DNA from: Algorimicrobium algoritergicola
GTDB lineage: Bacteria; Bacteroidota; Bacteroidia; Flavobacteriales; Flavobacteriaceae
Length of the DNA: 64,000 nucleotides
Assembly (NCBI RefSeq): GCF_008086165.1
Contig: NZ_VSKL01000006.1
Location: 124,001 to 188,000, forward strand
Reading direction: 5' to 3'
In this document: positions 8,412 through 17,478 of the stretch, piece by piece
Position numbering within the stretch: the first letter of the stretch is position 1
Layout of the letters: every line of letters starts with the position of its first letter
The notes under the pieces: generated by a model
The model's database searches: none
The model's input: only the letters and a program-made list of their open reading frames with translations
Told to the model about the DNA's origin: nothing
Position numbers and translations under genes: made by a program

Positions 8412-9749
8412 ATGCCATTCAACTTTTTAAAATACCTACAACCCACACATTATTTTCGATTAGTATCGCATGCTGGCTTTAGTGCTTTTCCGGAGGTTGA
8501 TGCTTTGCCGCCAGCTGTTTTAAATCAGCTTGCCTTGGATACACGTTATACCTCCAAACACGCGCAAGACTATGATTTGTCGTGGCAAGCGGTGCAATCT
8601 GGTTTTATAGGTGATGTGCCCCATTACACACATTTTGAAACGGTTTCTGTAACAGATAATTATCATTTTATCCGTAAGCAGTTTCATCCTGTTTGGGTGT
8701 TTTATGTATTGTTGATGCGCCTCATTACCTTTCATAATCCGATTCGTGAGATTCGGGCTTGGTTACAAACATCGCCTACTAAAAGAGCCACAGCCATACA
8801 GCCTATTCTGTATCCGGATTGGAAAACCTATACTTCTGAACTCCTTGCGGAAACGCCTTTGGTGAGCGTGGTGATCCCTACTTTGAATCGGTATACCTAT
8901 TTAAAAGACGTCCTATTAGATTTTGAAAAACAGGACTATCCGCATTTTGAACTTATTATTGTGGATCAATCCGAGCCCTTTCAATCCGATTTTTATAAGT
9001 CTTTTGATTTACCCATTCGTGTGATTCGTCAAGACCAAAAAGCGTTGTGGTTGGCGCGAAACACCGCTATACAATCAGCGAAAGGCAGCTTGATTGCCTT
9101 ATCAGAAGATGATGTCCGGATTCAACCCGATTGGCTTTCAAGCCATTTACGCTGCCTTGATTTTTTTGGCGCACAGGTATCTGCCGGTGTTTTTTATCCG
9201 GAAGGGCAGCGCATTCCTGAAGATCGCTCCTTTTTTGCTATGGCGACCCAGTTTGCTACAGGAAATGCCCTGTTGTACCGGTCTGTTTTTGAACAGGTTG
9301 GATTATTTGATAGGCAGTTTGAAAAGCAGCGGATGGGTGATGGGGAGTTTGGTGCACGCGTTTATTTAGCTGGAATTCGCAGCATATCGAACCCATATGC
9401 GAGTTGTATTGATGTGAAAGCTGGAACTGGTGGCTTGCGCGAGATGGGCAGTTGGGATGCGTTTAGACCTTCTACCTTTTTTGCCCCAAGACCCATACCT
9501 AGTGTGTTGTATTATTTTAGAAAATACTATGGAAATTCGGCGGCGCGATGGGCTTTGTGGCGTACCATACCCACTTCTATATTGCCTTATCAGTTTAAGA
9601 CCAACCGTTTGTTATTAGTTGTTGGTATTTTTATAAGTTTGTTGCTGCTTCCTGTGGTGTTGGTCCAGGTTTTTAGTTCTTGGCAATTGGCGAGTAGGAA
9701 GTTGGCGGATGGGAGTTTGATTGGAGAATTAAGAATGAATGATGAATGA
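8412..9749 (+). CDS. GT2 family glycosyltransferase with C-terminal membrane helix
   Basis: A 445-residue protein. A GT-A domain starts at LVSVVIPTLNRYTYL (about residue 151). LIIVDQS follows, and SEDDVRIQPDWL (about 231-242) supplies the acidic metal-binding motif in the place of DxD. GDGEFGARVY may be the catalytic-base region. The first 150 residues are a non-catalytic extension. A strongly hydrophobic stretch at about 400-422 should anchor it in the inner membrane. The last residues, after GELR, are encoded by repeat-like GATGAAT text that runs on past the stop codon, so the C-terminus may have been altered by repeat growth. Confidence 0.8.
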   Translation: MPFNFLKYLQPTHYFRLVSHAGFSAFPEVDALPPAVLNQLALDTRYTSKHAQDYDLSWQAVQSGFIGDVPHYTHFETVSVTDNYHFIRKQFHPVWVFYVLLMRLITFHNPIREIRAWLQTSPTKRATAIQPILYPDWKTYTSELLAETPLVSVVIPTLNRYTYLKDVLLDFEKQDYPHFELIIVDQSEPFQSDFYKSFDLPIRVIRQDQKALWLARNTAIQSAKGSLIALSEDDVRIQPDWLSSHLRCLDFFGAQVSAGVFYPEGQRIPEDRSFFAMATQFATGNALLYRSVFEQVGLFDRQFEKQRMGDGEFGARVYLAGIRSISNPYASCIDVKAGTGGLREMGSWDAFRPSTFFAPRPIPSVLYYFRKYYGNSAARWALWRTIPTSILPYQFKTNRLLLVVGIFISLLLLPVVLVQVFSSWQLASRKLADGSLIGELRMNDE

Positions 9750-10443
9750 TGAAAAGGGGAAAATTAATAATTAATAATTAAGAATGAAAAGTGAAAAGTG
9801 AAAAGTGAAAAGTGAAAAGTGAAAAGTGAAAAGTGAAAAGTGAAGAGTGAAGAGTTGGTATTAGGGATTAGGGGAGTACTGCTTTTTAAAAGTGCTGCGC
9901 CTTTTTCGTCAAACCTTCCGATTTTTGCTAAAGCAAAAATCACCTTCCTTCATCTGAAGGCAGGAGCTGTTTAGGGAATGAAAAGTGAAAAGTGAAAAGT
10001 GAAGAGTGAAGAGTGAAGAGTGAAGAGTGAAGAGTGAAGAGTGAAGAGTGAAGAGTGAAGAGTGAAGAGTGAAGAGTGAAAAGTGAAAAGTGAAAAGTGA
10101 AGGATGAAAAATGAAAAGTGAAGAGTGAAGAGTTGGTATTAGGGATTAGGGGAGTACTGCTTTTTAAAAGTGCTGCGCCTTTTTTGTCAAACCTTCCGAT
10201 TTTTGCTAAAGCAAAAATCACCTTCCTTCCGCTGAAGGCAGGAGCTGTTTAGGGAATGAAAAGTGATTAATTAATAATTAATAATGAATAACGAATAATG
10301 AAGTTTGATACATAATTTATAATTTAGAAATACCTTGAACAATGAACAATGAACAATGAATAAATAAAAAAGATTTTACCAATATCTAAACTAAACAACC
10401 TTAACCGAGAAACTTTGAACTTTGAATTTTAAACTTGTAAGCC
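9726..10443. repeat. Repeat-filled spacer: heptamer arrays plus a 278-bp-spaced direct duplication
   Basis: Heptamer text begins inside the end of the upstream gene and continues as TTAATAA units, GTGAAAA units (about 9783-9854), GTGAAAA/GTGAAGA units (about 9978-10130), GAACAAT x3 (about 10338-10361) and GAACTTT-type units just before the next gene. Between them a segment of about 145 bp occurs twice, at 9841-9988 and 10119-10266, with few differences; each copy contains the hairpin ATTTTTGCT-AA-AGCAAAAAT (9921-9940 and 10199-10218). No gene is credible here; the minus-strand open frame is repeat sequence. Confidence 0.85.
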
Positions 10444-11541
10444 TTGCATAAAAAACGCATTCTTATTGTAACTTCTGAGTTTCCACCGCAGCCGGGTGGG
10501 ATAGGGAATCATGCGTATTATTTGGCTTTATATTTGACAAAAAACAATTATGATGTTCGGGTTATTGCGGATCAGCGGGCTGTTGTGCATACGGAGGAAA
10601 TAGCTTTTGATGCGGCATTGCCTTTTGCGGTGCAGCGGATTGCTTTACAAGCGCCTCGGTTTTTGATGTATTTTAATCGGGTGGTGAAAACGCTTTCCGG
10701 TTTTAAAAATTCAGACTATGTGATAGCTACCGGTAAGTTTTCGTTGTGGAATGTGGCGTTTTGTTCCTTATTTTATAAACGCTACAAGCTGGCGGTGATC
10801 CATGGGAGTGAGGTTAATTTTAAATCGGCTGGATTGAAACAGTCTATTGCCATTTCCTTGAAACAATTTGAAACGGTGGTTGCCGTATCCCATTATACCA
10901 AAGGCTTGGTTTCTGGCTTAAACTTGACCGTTAGTGTTATTCCTAATGGGATTGATTTGGAAAAGTGGCAGCTAGAACACAGTGAAAAAGCCGATTTGAA
11001 GGGGTATCCTGTTTTAACCACGGTTGGTCGCGTTAGTTCCCGAAAAGGTCAGTTAGAAGTAATAAAACTATTACCCGAATTATTGAAAACCTATCCTGAT
11101 GCGCAGTATCATTGTGTGGGAATCCCTAGTGAAGCTGACAGCTTTTTGGAGACGGCAGGCGTATTGGGTGTGGCAGAACACGTTGTGTTTCATGGTGCGT
11201 TATCCGATGCTGCATTGCAAGGCGTGTTAAGGGCCTCGGATGTGTTTGTTATGTTAAGTACGGAAAGTTCCACGGGTGATGTGGAAGGATTTGGCATCGC
11301 TATTTTGGAAGCGAATGCTTTAGGGATTCCCGCTATTGGATCCAAAAACTGTGGGATTGAAGATGCGATACAAGATGGTGTCTCTGGTTTATTAGTGGAC
11401 CGTAGGGATGCATCCGCTTTTTGCCGGCATATTACTAATGTTTTAGCAGAACCTGCGGGTTATAAAAAACAGGCCCGGGCATGGGCCGAGCAGCATGACT
11501 GGAATCAGATTATTAAACGCTATATAGCCTTTGTTTCATGA
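10444..11541 (+). CDS. GT4-type glycosyltransferase (PimB/WbaZ-like)
   Basis: A 365-residue GT-B glycosyltransferase. It shows the N-terminal PPQPGGIGNHAYYLA loop (residues 13-27) typical of GT4 enzymes, TTVGRVSSRKGQ at about 192, and E-x7-E in EGFGIAILEANALG (about 281-289). It starts with TTG at 10444: an in-frame TAA lies six bases upstream and no ATG occurs until deep inside the conserved domain. Its stop overlaps the next start by 4 bp (ATGA), indicating translational coupling. Confidence 0.85.
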   Translation: MHKKRILIVTSEFPPQPGGIGNHAYYLALYLTKNNYDVRVIADQRAVVHTEEIAFDAALPFAVQRIALQAPRFLMYFNRVVKTLSGFKNSDYVIATGKFSLWNVAFCSLFYKRYKLAVIHGSEVNFKSAGLKQSIAISLKQFETVVAVSHYTKGLVSGLNLTVSVIPNGIDLEKWQLEHSEKADLKGYPVLTTVGRVSSRKGQLEVIKLLPELLKTYPDAQYHCVGIPSEADSFLETAGVLGVAEHVVFHGALSDAALQGVLRASDVFVMLSTESSTGDVEGFGIAILEANALGIPAIGSKNCGIEDAIQDGVSGLLVDRRDASAFCRHITNVLAEPAGYKKQARAWAEQHDWNQIIKRYIAFVS

Positions 11542-12662
11542 GAACTTTAACGATTATATCCCATACAGAACATTATCTCCAACCGGATGGTCGCCTTGTA
11601 GGATTGAGTTCTACGGTAACCGAAATTAATGAGCTTTTGGCTGTATTTGATCGGATTGTTCATGTGGCTATGCTTCACGATGTTGCCGCACCACCCAGTA
11701 CGTTAGCTTATGTGTCTGATAGGATTGAATTCATTGCTTTACCAGCGGTTGGTGGTACTACTTGGCCTGCTAAATTAGCTGTCATTTTTCAAGCACCTAA
11801 AATTTTATTACTCGTGCGAAAGGCTTTGAAGGCTTCTGATTATTTTCAATTTCGTGCGCCCACAGGAATTGGCGTTTATGTCATTCCATACCTCCTATTA
11901 TTTTCGTCTAAGAAAGGTTGGTTTAAATACGCCGGAAATTGGAAACAAGCCCAGGCACCTTTAGCTTACCGCTTTCAAAAATGGTTGTTGGAGCGGCAGT
12001 CGCGCCCGGTTACTATTAATGGTTTTTGGGATGACCAGCCCGAACAGTGTTTGAGCTTTGAAAACCCGTGTTTGACCGAACAGAATATTGCCGATGGGCA
12101 AGCCGTTATTACACAAAAACGCTTGGAATATCCTATTGATTTTTGTTTTGTAGGGCGTTTAGAAGCCGCTAAAGGTCTGGATTTATTATTAGAAACTGTG
12201 GGGCAGTTGGAATCGGAATTCCGTGATAACATTGGAACCATTCATGTGGTTGGTTCTGGTGTGCGTCAAACTTATTACGAGGCATTAGTTCGTGATTTGC
12301 AACTCCCCGTAATATTTCATGGCTATATATCCCGAGATGCCGTTCATGCTATTTATACGCGGTGCCATGTTATTGTATTGCCCTCTGCATCTGAAGGGTT
12401 TCCGAAAGTGATAGCCGAAGCTATGAATTTTGGCTGCATCCCGATTGTTTCTAATGTATCCTCGATAAGTCATTATATTCAGCACGATGTTAGTGGTTTT
12501 TTAATGGCTGATTTGGATGTGCCTTCTTTGACAGATTGTTTTAAACAGGTTTTAAATTTAGATCCCAAAGAATTTGACCGTTTAAAGACCCATTCTTTGG
12601 AGGCTATGAAGCGCTTTAGCTATTCGTTTTATAATCAGCGATTAGTGGAACGTATTTTATAA
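11538..12662 (+). CDS. GT4-type glycosyltransferase
   Basis: A 374-residue GT-B enzyme. The C-terminal domain begins at FCFVGRLEAAKGLDLL (about residue 202), and E-x7-E is in SEGFPKVIAEAMNFG (about 285-299). The N-terminal half is less conserved, as expected for acceptor binding. ATG overlaps the previous gene's TGA in an ATGA junction, so the two are likely made in fixed ratio and act in consecutive steps. Downstream lies a short AT-rich spacer before the transglutaminase-like gene. Confidence 0.85.
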   Translation: MRTLTIISHTEHYLQPDGRLVGLSSTVTEINELLAVFDRIVHVAMLHDVAAPPSTLAYVSDRIEFIALPAVGGTTWPAKLAVIFQAPKILLLVRKALKASDYFQFRAPTGIGVYVIPYLLLFSSKKGWFKYAGNWKQAQAPLAYRFQKWLLERQSRPVTINGFWDDQPEQCLSFENPCLTEQNIADGQAVITQKRLEYPIDFCFVGRLEAAKGLDLLLETVGQLESEFRDNIGTIHVVGSGVRQTYYEALVRDLQLPVIFHGYISRDAVHAIYTRCHVIVLPSASEGFPKVIAEAMNFGCIPIVSNVSSISHYIQHDVSGFLMADLDVPSLTDCFKQVLNLDPKEFDRLKTHSLEAMKRFSYSFYNQRLVERIL

Positions 12663-12744
12663 GCGTGCATTTTATAAAATAATACCTGTCTATTAAAAAA
12701 AAAATGATATTTTTAGACTAAACTAATTATAGTGCACCTAGTTA

Positions 12745-13551
12745 ATGGTATTTAAAAAACTACATTGGACGCTTAAACGGCACCCCTTTTTATATGTTAC
12801 GCGATTTCGATTGTTGTCTAAAAATGCCAATGAGACGGTAATTGATTCCTGTTGTTATAATGTGTTGAATGGTAAAGGTGATATCCCTGATTTATATACG
12901 ACCATTAATTCAGCTGTTTTTAAAGCTGGCAAGCCCGAGACTGATTTGGAGTTGGTGAAACAATTGGTTTTGTGGTTGTCCGAGCATACTACGGTAGGTC
13001 CGGGATTGAGTGAGCCGTCCGACAAAGCTCTGGAAACCTTGCTGTATGGAGCCGGTGGTGTGTGTAGTGATATGGCGCAGGTTTTTAATAATTTTTGTGT
13101 GATTAATGATATCCAAGTTCGGGAATGGGGAACCACTAGTGCGCCTTTTAATCGGACTAATGGTGGTCATTCTTTTAATGAGGTTTATATCCGGGAATTG
13201 GAAAAGTGGTTGTTAGTTGATCCGTCCTGGGGCGTTTTCTTTTTTAATGATAAAGGCTTACCACTTTCTGTTATTGAAGTTTATGATTTATCGCGCTCTG
13301 GACAATCCGTTGTTTATGACTCCTTTCTTCCTGACCAGCATATTAGCATAAGGCAGGTTACAAAAAACTATTTAAGTTCTGATATTGTTCCTTTTTTAAT
13401 TTGTGATTATCGGAATAAAACATACGACCGGTATTTAAAATTAGCCAGACCCTATGTGCCTGTTTTTATGATTCATTTTATGGTGTATTTGTTTGGGAAA
13501 AGTTATCATTATAAATTTCCACTAGATGATTATAAAAAGATATTTGTTTAG
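12745..13551 (+). CDS. Transglutaminase-like cysteine protein in the polysaccharide locus
   Basis: A 268-residue protein with a papain-like transglutaminase core. Candidate catalytic residues are Cys107 in GGVCSDMA, His142 in GGHSFNEVY and Asp159 in LVDPSWG, in the order and spacing of the transglut_core family. No signal peptide or clear membrane helix is seen, though the N-terminus is basic and aromatic. Bacterial members act as proteases, amidases or transferases; here it may process a protein partner of polymer assembly or modify an amino-linked glycan. That role is inference from location only. Confidence 0.7.
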   Translation: MVFKKLHWTLKRHPFLYVTRFRLLSKNANETVIDSCCYNVLNGKGDIPDLYTTINSAVFKAGKPETDLELVKQLVLWLSEHTTVGPGLSEPSDKALETLLYGAGGVCSDMAQVFNNFCVINDIQVREWGTTSAPFNRTNGGHSFNEVYIRELEKWLLVDPSWGVFFFNDKGLPLSVIEVYDLSRSGQSVVYDSFLPDQHISIRQVTKNYLSSDIVPFLICDYRNKTYDRYLKLARPYVPVFMIHFMVYLFGKSYHYKFPLDDYKKIFV

Positions 13552-13641
13552 GTGTTGGTTTCGTGTTTACATTTTCTTTGACTAATCAATTTTATAGTAT
13601 CTTGCAGCGCCTAAACGTGTATAAATTTTATATTAACTACT

Positions 13642-15006
13642 TTGAAAACCAATATTACTTATATCAGTGCCATTGGTTTCCACGCCGCTTTAGGAATCTT
13701 AATTTACTTTAACGAAAACATTGCCAAGCTTTACTTTTTTTGTGCTGTTTTTTATTTTATTTACCGGATTATTAATGCTGCTGATAGCTCCAGAACTTAT
13801 GAGGTTTTAAAAGCCTGTGCTTATTTTGTAGGTGCTGAGGTATTTTTTAGAACAACTAGAGGCGCTATTTCCTACGAAGCCGGGAAGTATATGGTAATTG
13901 TTTTTATACTAATAGGTATCTTTTATAAGGGCTTATCCGGTAAAGGGTATCCGTATTTTATCTATTTGATGTTTTTGGTACCCTCTATTTTTGTGGCTTC
14001 TACCACCTTGAGTTTTGATGCTAACTTTCGAACGAATATTGCTTTTGTATTGAGTGGCCCGGTATGTTTGGGTTTGGCTGCCTTATTTTGTTATGATAAG
14101 CGGGTATCACAGCAGCAAATGTCGCAAATTATGCTGTTTATGGTCTTGCCCATCATTGCCCATACAGCTTATGTGTATTTCTACACCCCTAATTTACGAG
14201 ATGTTTTATCTAGTACGGCGTCTAATCGGGATGCTGCCGGAGGCTGGGGTGCTAATCAGGTTTCTGCCGCGTTGGGACTGGGGATGTTTATTATGGCGGT
14301 CCGGTTGTTTACTAAATCACCAAGTTTAGCATTGAAACTATTAAATGCTACACTTTTAGGGTTAATTTCTTTTAGAGCTGTTACCACTATGAGTCGCGGT
14401 GGTGTATTGGCTGCGATACTTGCCATTCTCGTTTTTCTGCTTTATTATTATCGGCATTCTCGTGCTAAAAAGCGGAATGAGGTGATTGCTATTTTTGGTT
14501 TGTTTTGTATTAGTTTGGTGATGACCTGGTTTGTGAGTATTAATCAGACTGATGGATTGGTGAATTTGCGGTATGCCAATAAAGATCATTTAGGACGGGA
14601 GAAGGCGGGTATAACTACTGGTCGTGCTGAGTTGTTTGAGGAGGAGTTGGAGGGGTTTGTAGCCAGTCCTTTTTGGGGCATTGGCTCCAGTCGTGCTAAA
14701 GATCAACGTAAAGAAGAAGAAGGTCAAGGTGTTACCTCGCATAGTGAATTTAGCCGTACACTCGCTGAACATGGTATTTTTGGTGTTATTATCCTGTTAA
14801 TACTGATTTTTAAACCTTTAGAAATGCGTGCCAAAAATAGGGGTAATTATTATTTTTATGCCTTTTTAGCCTTTTGGTTTTTAACTATTAATCATATGTC
14901 CATGCGGATCGCCATGCCTGCTTTTATCTATGGATTAGCCCTTTTAAATGTAACACATGACAAACGTCCTATACATAGGAAACCACTTAAAAACCCAGCA
15001 GACTAA
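13642..15006 (+). CDS. O-antigen polymerase/ligase-type membrane protein (Wzy-like)
   Basis: A 454-residue polytopic protein with about 11-12 hydrophobic segments. A Wzy_C-like region contains TTMSRGGVLAAILAILV, and a large loop before the last helices includes GIGSSRAKD and SHSEFSRTLAEHG, typical of O-antigen polymerase/ligase proteins. It probably polymerises flipped repeat units in the periplasm (Wzx/Wzy pathway), or ligates polymer to a carrier. The start is TTG at 13642, just before the first strand of hydrophobic sequence; no better start is seen. The last 50 bp overlap the next gene in another frame. Confidence 0.75.
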   Translation: MKTNITYISAIGFHAALGILIYFNENIAKLYFFCAVFYFIYRIINAADSSRTYEVLKACAYFVGAEVFFRTTRGAISYEAGKYMVIVFILIGIFYKGLSGKGYPYFIYLMFLVPSIFVASTTLSFDANFRTNIAFVLSGPVCLGLAALFCYDKRVSQQQMSQIMLFMVLPIIAHTAYVYFYTPNLRDVLSSTASNRDAAGGWGANQVSAALGLGMFIMAVRLFTKSPSLALKLLNATLLGLISFRAVTTMSRGGVLAAILAILVFLLYYYRHSRAKKRNEVIAIFGLFCISLVMTWFVSINQTDGLVNLRYANKDHLGREKAGITTGRAELFEEELEGFVASPFWGIGSSRAKDQRKEEEGQGVTSHSEFSRTLAEHGIFGVIILLILIFKPLEMRAKNRGNYYFYAFLAFWFLTINHMSMRIAMPAFIYGLALLNVTHDKRPIHRKPLKNPAD

Positions 15007-15970
15007 TATATCTGCTATTTCTGTATTAGGGCCCTTGCTTGAAACGGAAGGTTATGCGGTGTTTTATGCGTCTTCCAAACCCAACAAGCTGTTGCGATTG
15101 GGTGATATGCTTTACTCGGTCTGCCGATATGCCAAACGTACTGATGTAGTGCTTATTGATACCTATAGCACCACTAATTTTTACTATGCGCTATTGGTGA
15201 GTCAACTTTGCCGCTTGTTGGGATTGCCTTATATACCGATACTTCATGGTGGTGCACTTCCGAAACGTTTAGAGCGATCACCATTTTTGAGTCGCCTGAT
15301 TTTTAAACACGCGCAGCGTTTGGTTTCTCCATCCCAATATTTACAAGACGCTTTTACTAAACCCACTTTTGCACCTGTGGTTTATATTCCGAATAGTCTT
15401 TCGATGGGCCAGTATCGGTCTGAACGCAAAACTTATACATGCATTCGTCTGCTTTGGGTGCGGTCTTTTTCAAACATTTATAATCCGTCATTGGCGGTCA
15501 ACGTATTAAAACGTTTACAGGATGCCGGTTATGCTGCTGAACTGTGTATGGTAGGTCCCGATACTGGCGATGGGAGTTTTCAGGCCACCCAACAACTGGC
15601 CGCTGACTTGGCTGTGCCCGTGCGATTTACTGGGAAATTGCCTAAAGCTGATTGGTTGGCTTTGGCGCATGATTATAATGTATTTTTAAATACCACCAAT
15701 TTTGATAATATGCCTGTGAGTGTTATTGAGGCCATGGCCGTGGGCTTACCTGTGGTTTCTACTGATGTTGGTGGGATGCCGTATTTAATTACTGATGAAG
15801 AAACTGGTTTGTTAGTACCACCTGATGATGTCGTCGCTTTTGAGAATGCAATTGTGAAATTGGTATCTGATACTAATGGGACTCATGCTATGACGGAACG
15901 CGCTCGTGCTATGGTTGAAGGGTTTGATTGGGCGGTTGTTAAGGGTAAGTGGGTTGCCGTTTTGAGGTAA
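14957..15970 (+). CDS. GT4-type glycosyltransferase
   Basis: A 337-residue GT-B enzyme. The N-terminus MTNVLYIGNHLKTQQTN fits the first strand and glycine loop, supporting ATG at 14957 despite the 50-bp overlap with the polymerase gene. HGGALP (about residue 95) is a typical acceptor-side loop, and NFDNMPVSVIEAMAVG (about 246-261) carries the terminal acidic motif before STDVGGMP. It is the last glycosyltransferase before a 1.9-kb repeat region, so it may mark the 3' end of the exchangeable part of the locus. Confidence 0.85.
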   Translation: MTNVLYIGNHLKTQQTNISAISVLGPLLETEGYAVFYASSKPNKLLRLGDMLYSVCRYAKRTDVVLIDTYSTTNFYYALLVSQLCRLLGLPYIPILHGGALPKRLERSPFLSRLIFKHAQRLVSPSQYLQDAFTKPTFAPVVYIPNSLSMGQYRSERKTYTCIRLLWVRSFSNIYNPSLAVNVLKRLQDAGYAAELCMVGPDTGDGSFQATQQLAADLAVPVRFTGKLPKADWLALAHDYNVFLNTTNFDNMPVSVIEAMAVGLPVVSTDVGGMPYLITDEETGLLVPPDDVVAFENAIVKLVSDTNGTHAMTERARAMVEGFDWAVVKGKWVAVLR

Positions 15971-16151
15971 TACCTTGAGGCGTTGTTTTTTTTGCGAAGG
16001 CTCGGAGCGCCGAAGGTGTTTGAAATTCCAAGTTCCAAGGTCAAAATGCCAAAAGTTAATGATGCGCTTCGCGGTTATTCATTCATTCATTCATTCATTT
16101 TTAAATTACCTTGGTTCCTTATTTTTAGATTTAGATTGTTAACAATGTTTT

Positions 16152-16330
16152 GTTCATTTTTTTCATTGCCTAAAAAAGAAACAAAAAACGCTAGGCTGAT
16201 TTTCGTTTGCTTGAAAACTGCATAAAAGCCTTTGCCTGCGGATGGCAACCGCTGCGCTAGGCCATCCTCCGCTGTCCTTTCTGCGGCTTTTATTTGTTTT
16301 ACTACGGAAACGAAAAGTAGGCCGTTTGTC
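16152..16330 (+). repeat. Nested-hairpin dispersed element, copy B
   Basis: Three nested inverted repeats are readable: TTTTCGTTT (16200-16208) with AAACGAAAA (16308-16316), ATAAAAGCC (16222-16230) with GGCTTTTAT (16285-16293), and GGATGGC (16240-16246) with GCCATCC (16261-16267). The left box here is the CAAAAAACGCTAGGC type shared with copies E and F, so B links the two subfamilies. Confidence 0.85.
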
Positions 16331-16445
16331 CGTTTTATTACATTCTTTTCAACTTTTAAACTATGGCTTATTGTTTAGGTAAGACCTTTTGAAGGTTAAC
16401 TATTTTTGACTTTCAGTTAAATAAGTATTTATTATGTTCATTTTA

Positions 16446-16612
16446 TTCGTGCGTTTATATTTTTTATTGGAACTCATGATGTGCTTCGCAGTTATTCGTG
16501 CGTTTATATTTTTTATTGGTACTCATGATGTGCTTCGCAGTTATTCGTGCGTTTATATTTTTTATTGGTACTCATGATGTGCTTCGCAGTGCACTGCGTG
16601 AGGTTCGCTTTT
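16446..16612 (+). repeat. 49-bp tandem repeats, three units, ending in a 14-bp palindrome
   Basis: Units start at 16446, 16495 and 16544, each beginning TTCGTGCGTTTATA and ending GTGCTTCGCAGTTA. The third unit runs into the perfect palindrome CGCAGTGCACTGCG at 16585-16598. A similar set occurs at about 16941-17095, where the middle unit is diverged. Confidence 0.85.
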
Positions 16613-16645
16613 TTCTTTAAGTTAACTTGGGTTTCATTGATAGAT

Positions 16646-16825
16646 GTTCATTTTTTTCATTGATAAAAAAACGAACCAAAAAAATCTAGGCTGATTTTCG
16701 TTTGCTTGAAAACTGCATAAAAGCCTTTGCCTGCGGATGGCAACCGCTGCGCTAGGCCATCCTCCGCTGTCCTTTCTGCGGCTTTTATTTGTTTTACTAC
16801 GGAAACGAAAAGTAGGCCGTTTGTC
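16646..16825 (+). repeat. Nested-hairpin dispersed element, copy C
   Basis: Same core as copy B, nearly identical from the CTAGGCTGATTTTCG segment to TAGGCCGTTTG, but with the ACGAACCAAAAAAATCTAGG left box of copies A and D. It begins 494 bp after copy B; downstream sequence through the 49-bp repeats is duplicated as well, so B and C are parts of one tandem duplication. Confidence 0.85.
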
Positions 16826-17198
16826 AGTTTTATTACATTCTTTTCAGCTTTTAAACTATGGCTTATTGTTTAGGTAAGACCTTTTGAAGGTTAACTATTT
16901 TTGACTTTCAGTTAAATAAGTATTTATTATGTTCATTTTATTCGTGCGTTTATATTTTTTATTGGAACTCATGATGTGCTTCGCAGTTATTCGCTCATGC
17001 TTATTTTCTAGTGGAACTCATGATGTGCTTCGCAGTTATTCGTGCGTTTATATTTTTTATTGGAACTCATGATGTGCTTCGCAGTGCACTGCGTGAGGTT
17101 CGCTTTTTTCTTTAAGTTAACTTGGGTTTTATTGATAGATGTTCAATTTTTTATTCAATTGCTTATTTTAATTTAAGGTTTCATGATATGCTTCGCAG

Positions 17199-17370
17199 TT
17201 TCATTGATAAAAAAACGAACCAAAAAAATCTAGGCTGATTTTCGTTTGCTTGAAAACTGCATAAAAGCCTTTGCCTGCGGATGGCAACCGCTGCGCTAGG
17301 CCATCCTCCGCTGTCCTTTCTGCGGCTTTTATTTGTTTTACTACGGCATCGAAAAGTAGGCCGTTTGTCC
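17199..17370 (+). repeat. Nested-hairpin dispersed element, copy D
   Basis: Third element of the cluster, with the same three stems; the outer right arm reads ATCGAAAAGTAGG, so the outer stem is shortened by one change. The preceding GCTTCGCAGTTTCATTGAT text shows the left end fused to the end of a 49-bp unit. Confidence 0.8.
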
Positions 17371-17478
17371 GTTTTATTATATTCTTTTCAGCTTCATAGT
17401 TAAGTTAGATTGGCAGTTTTTAGTTCAAGGTTCATGGTTTCTGGTTTCTGGTTTCTGGTTTCTGATTGGAATTGGCGA

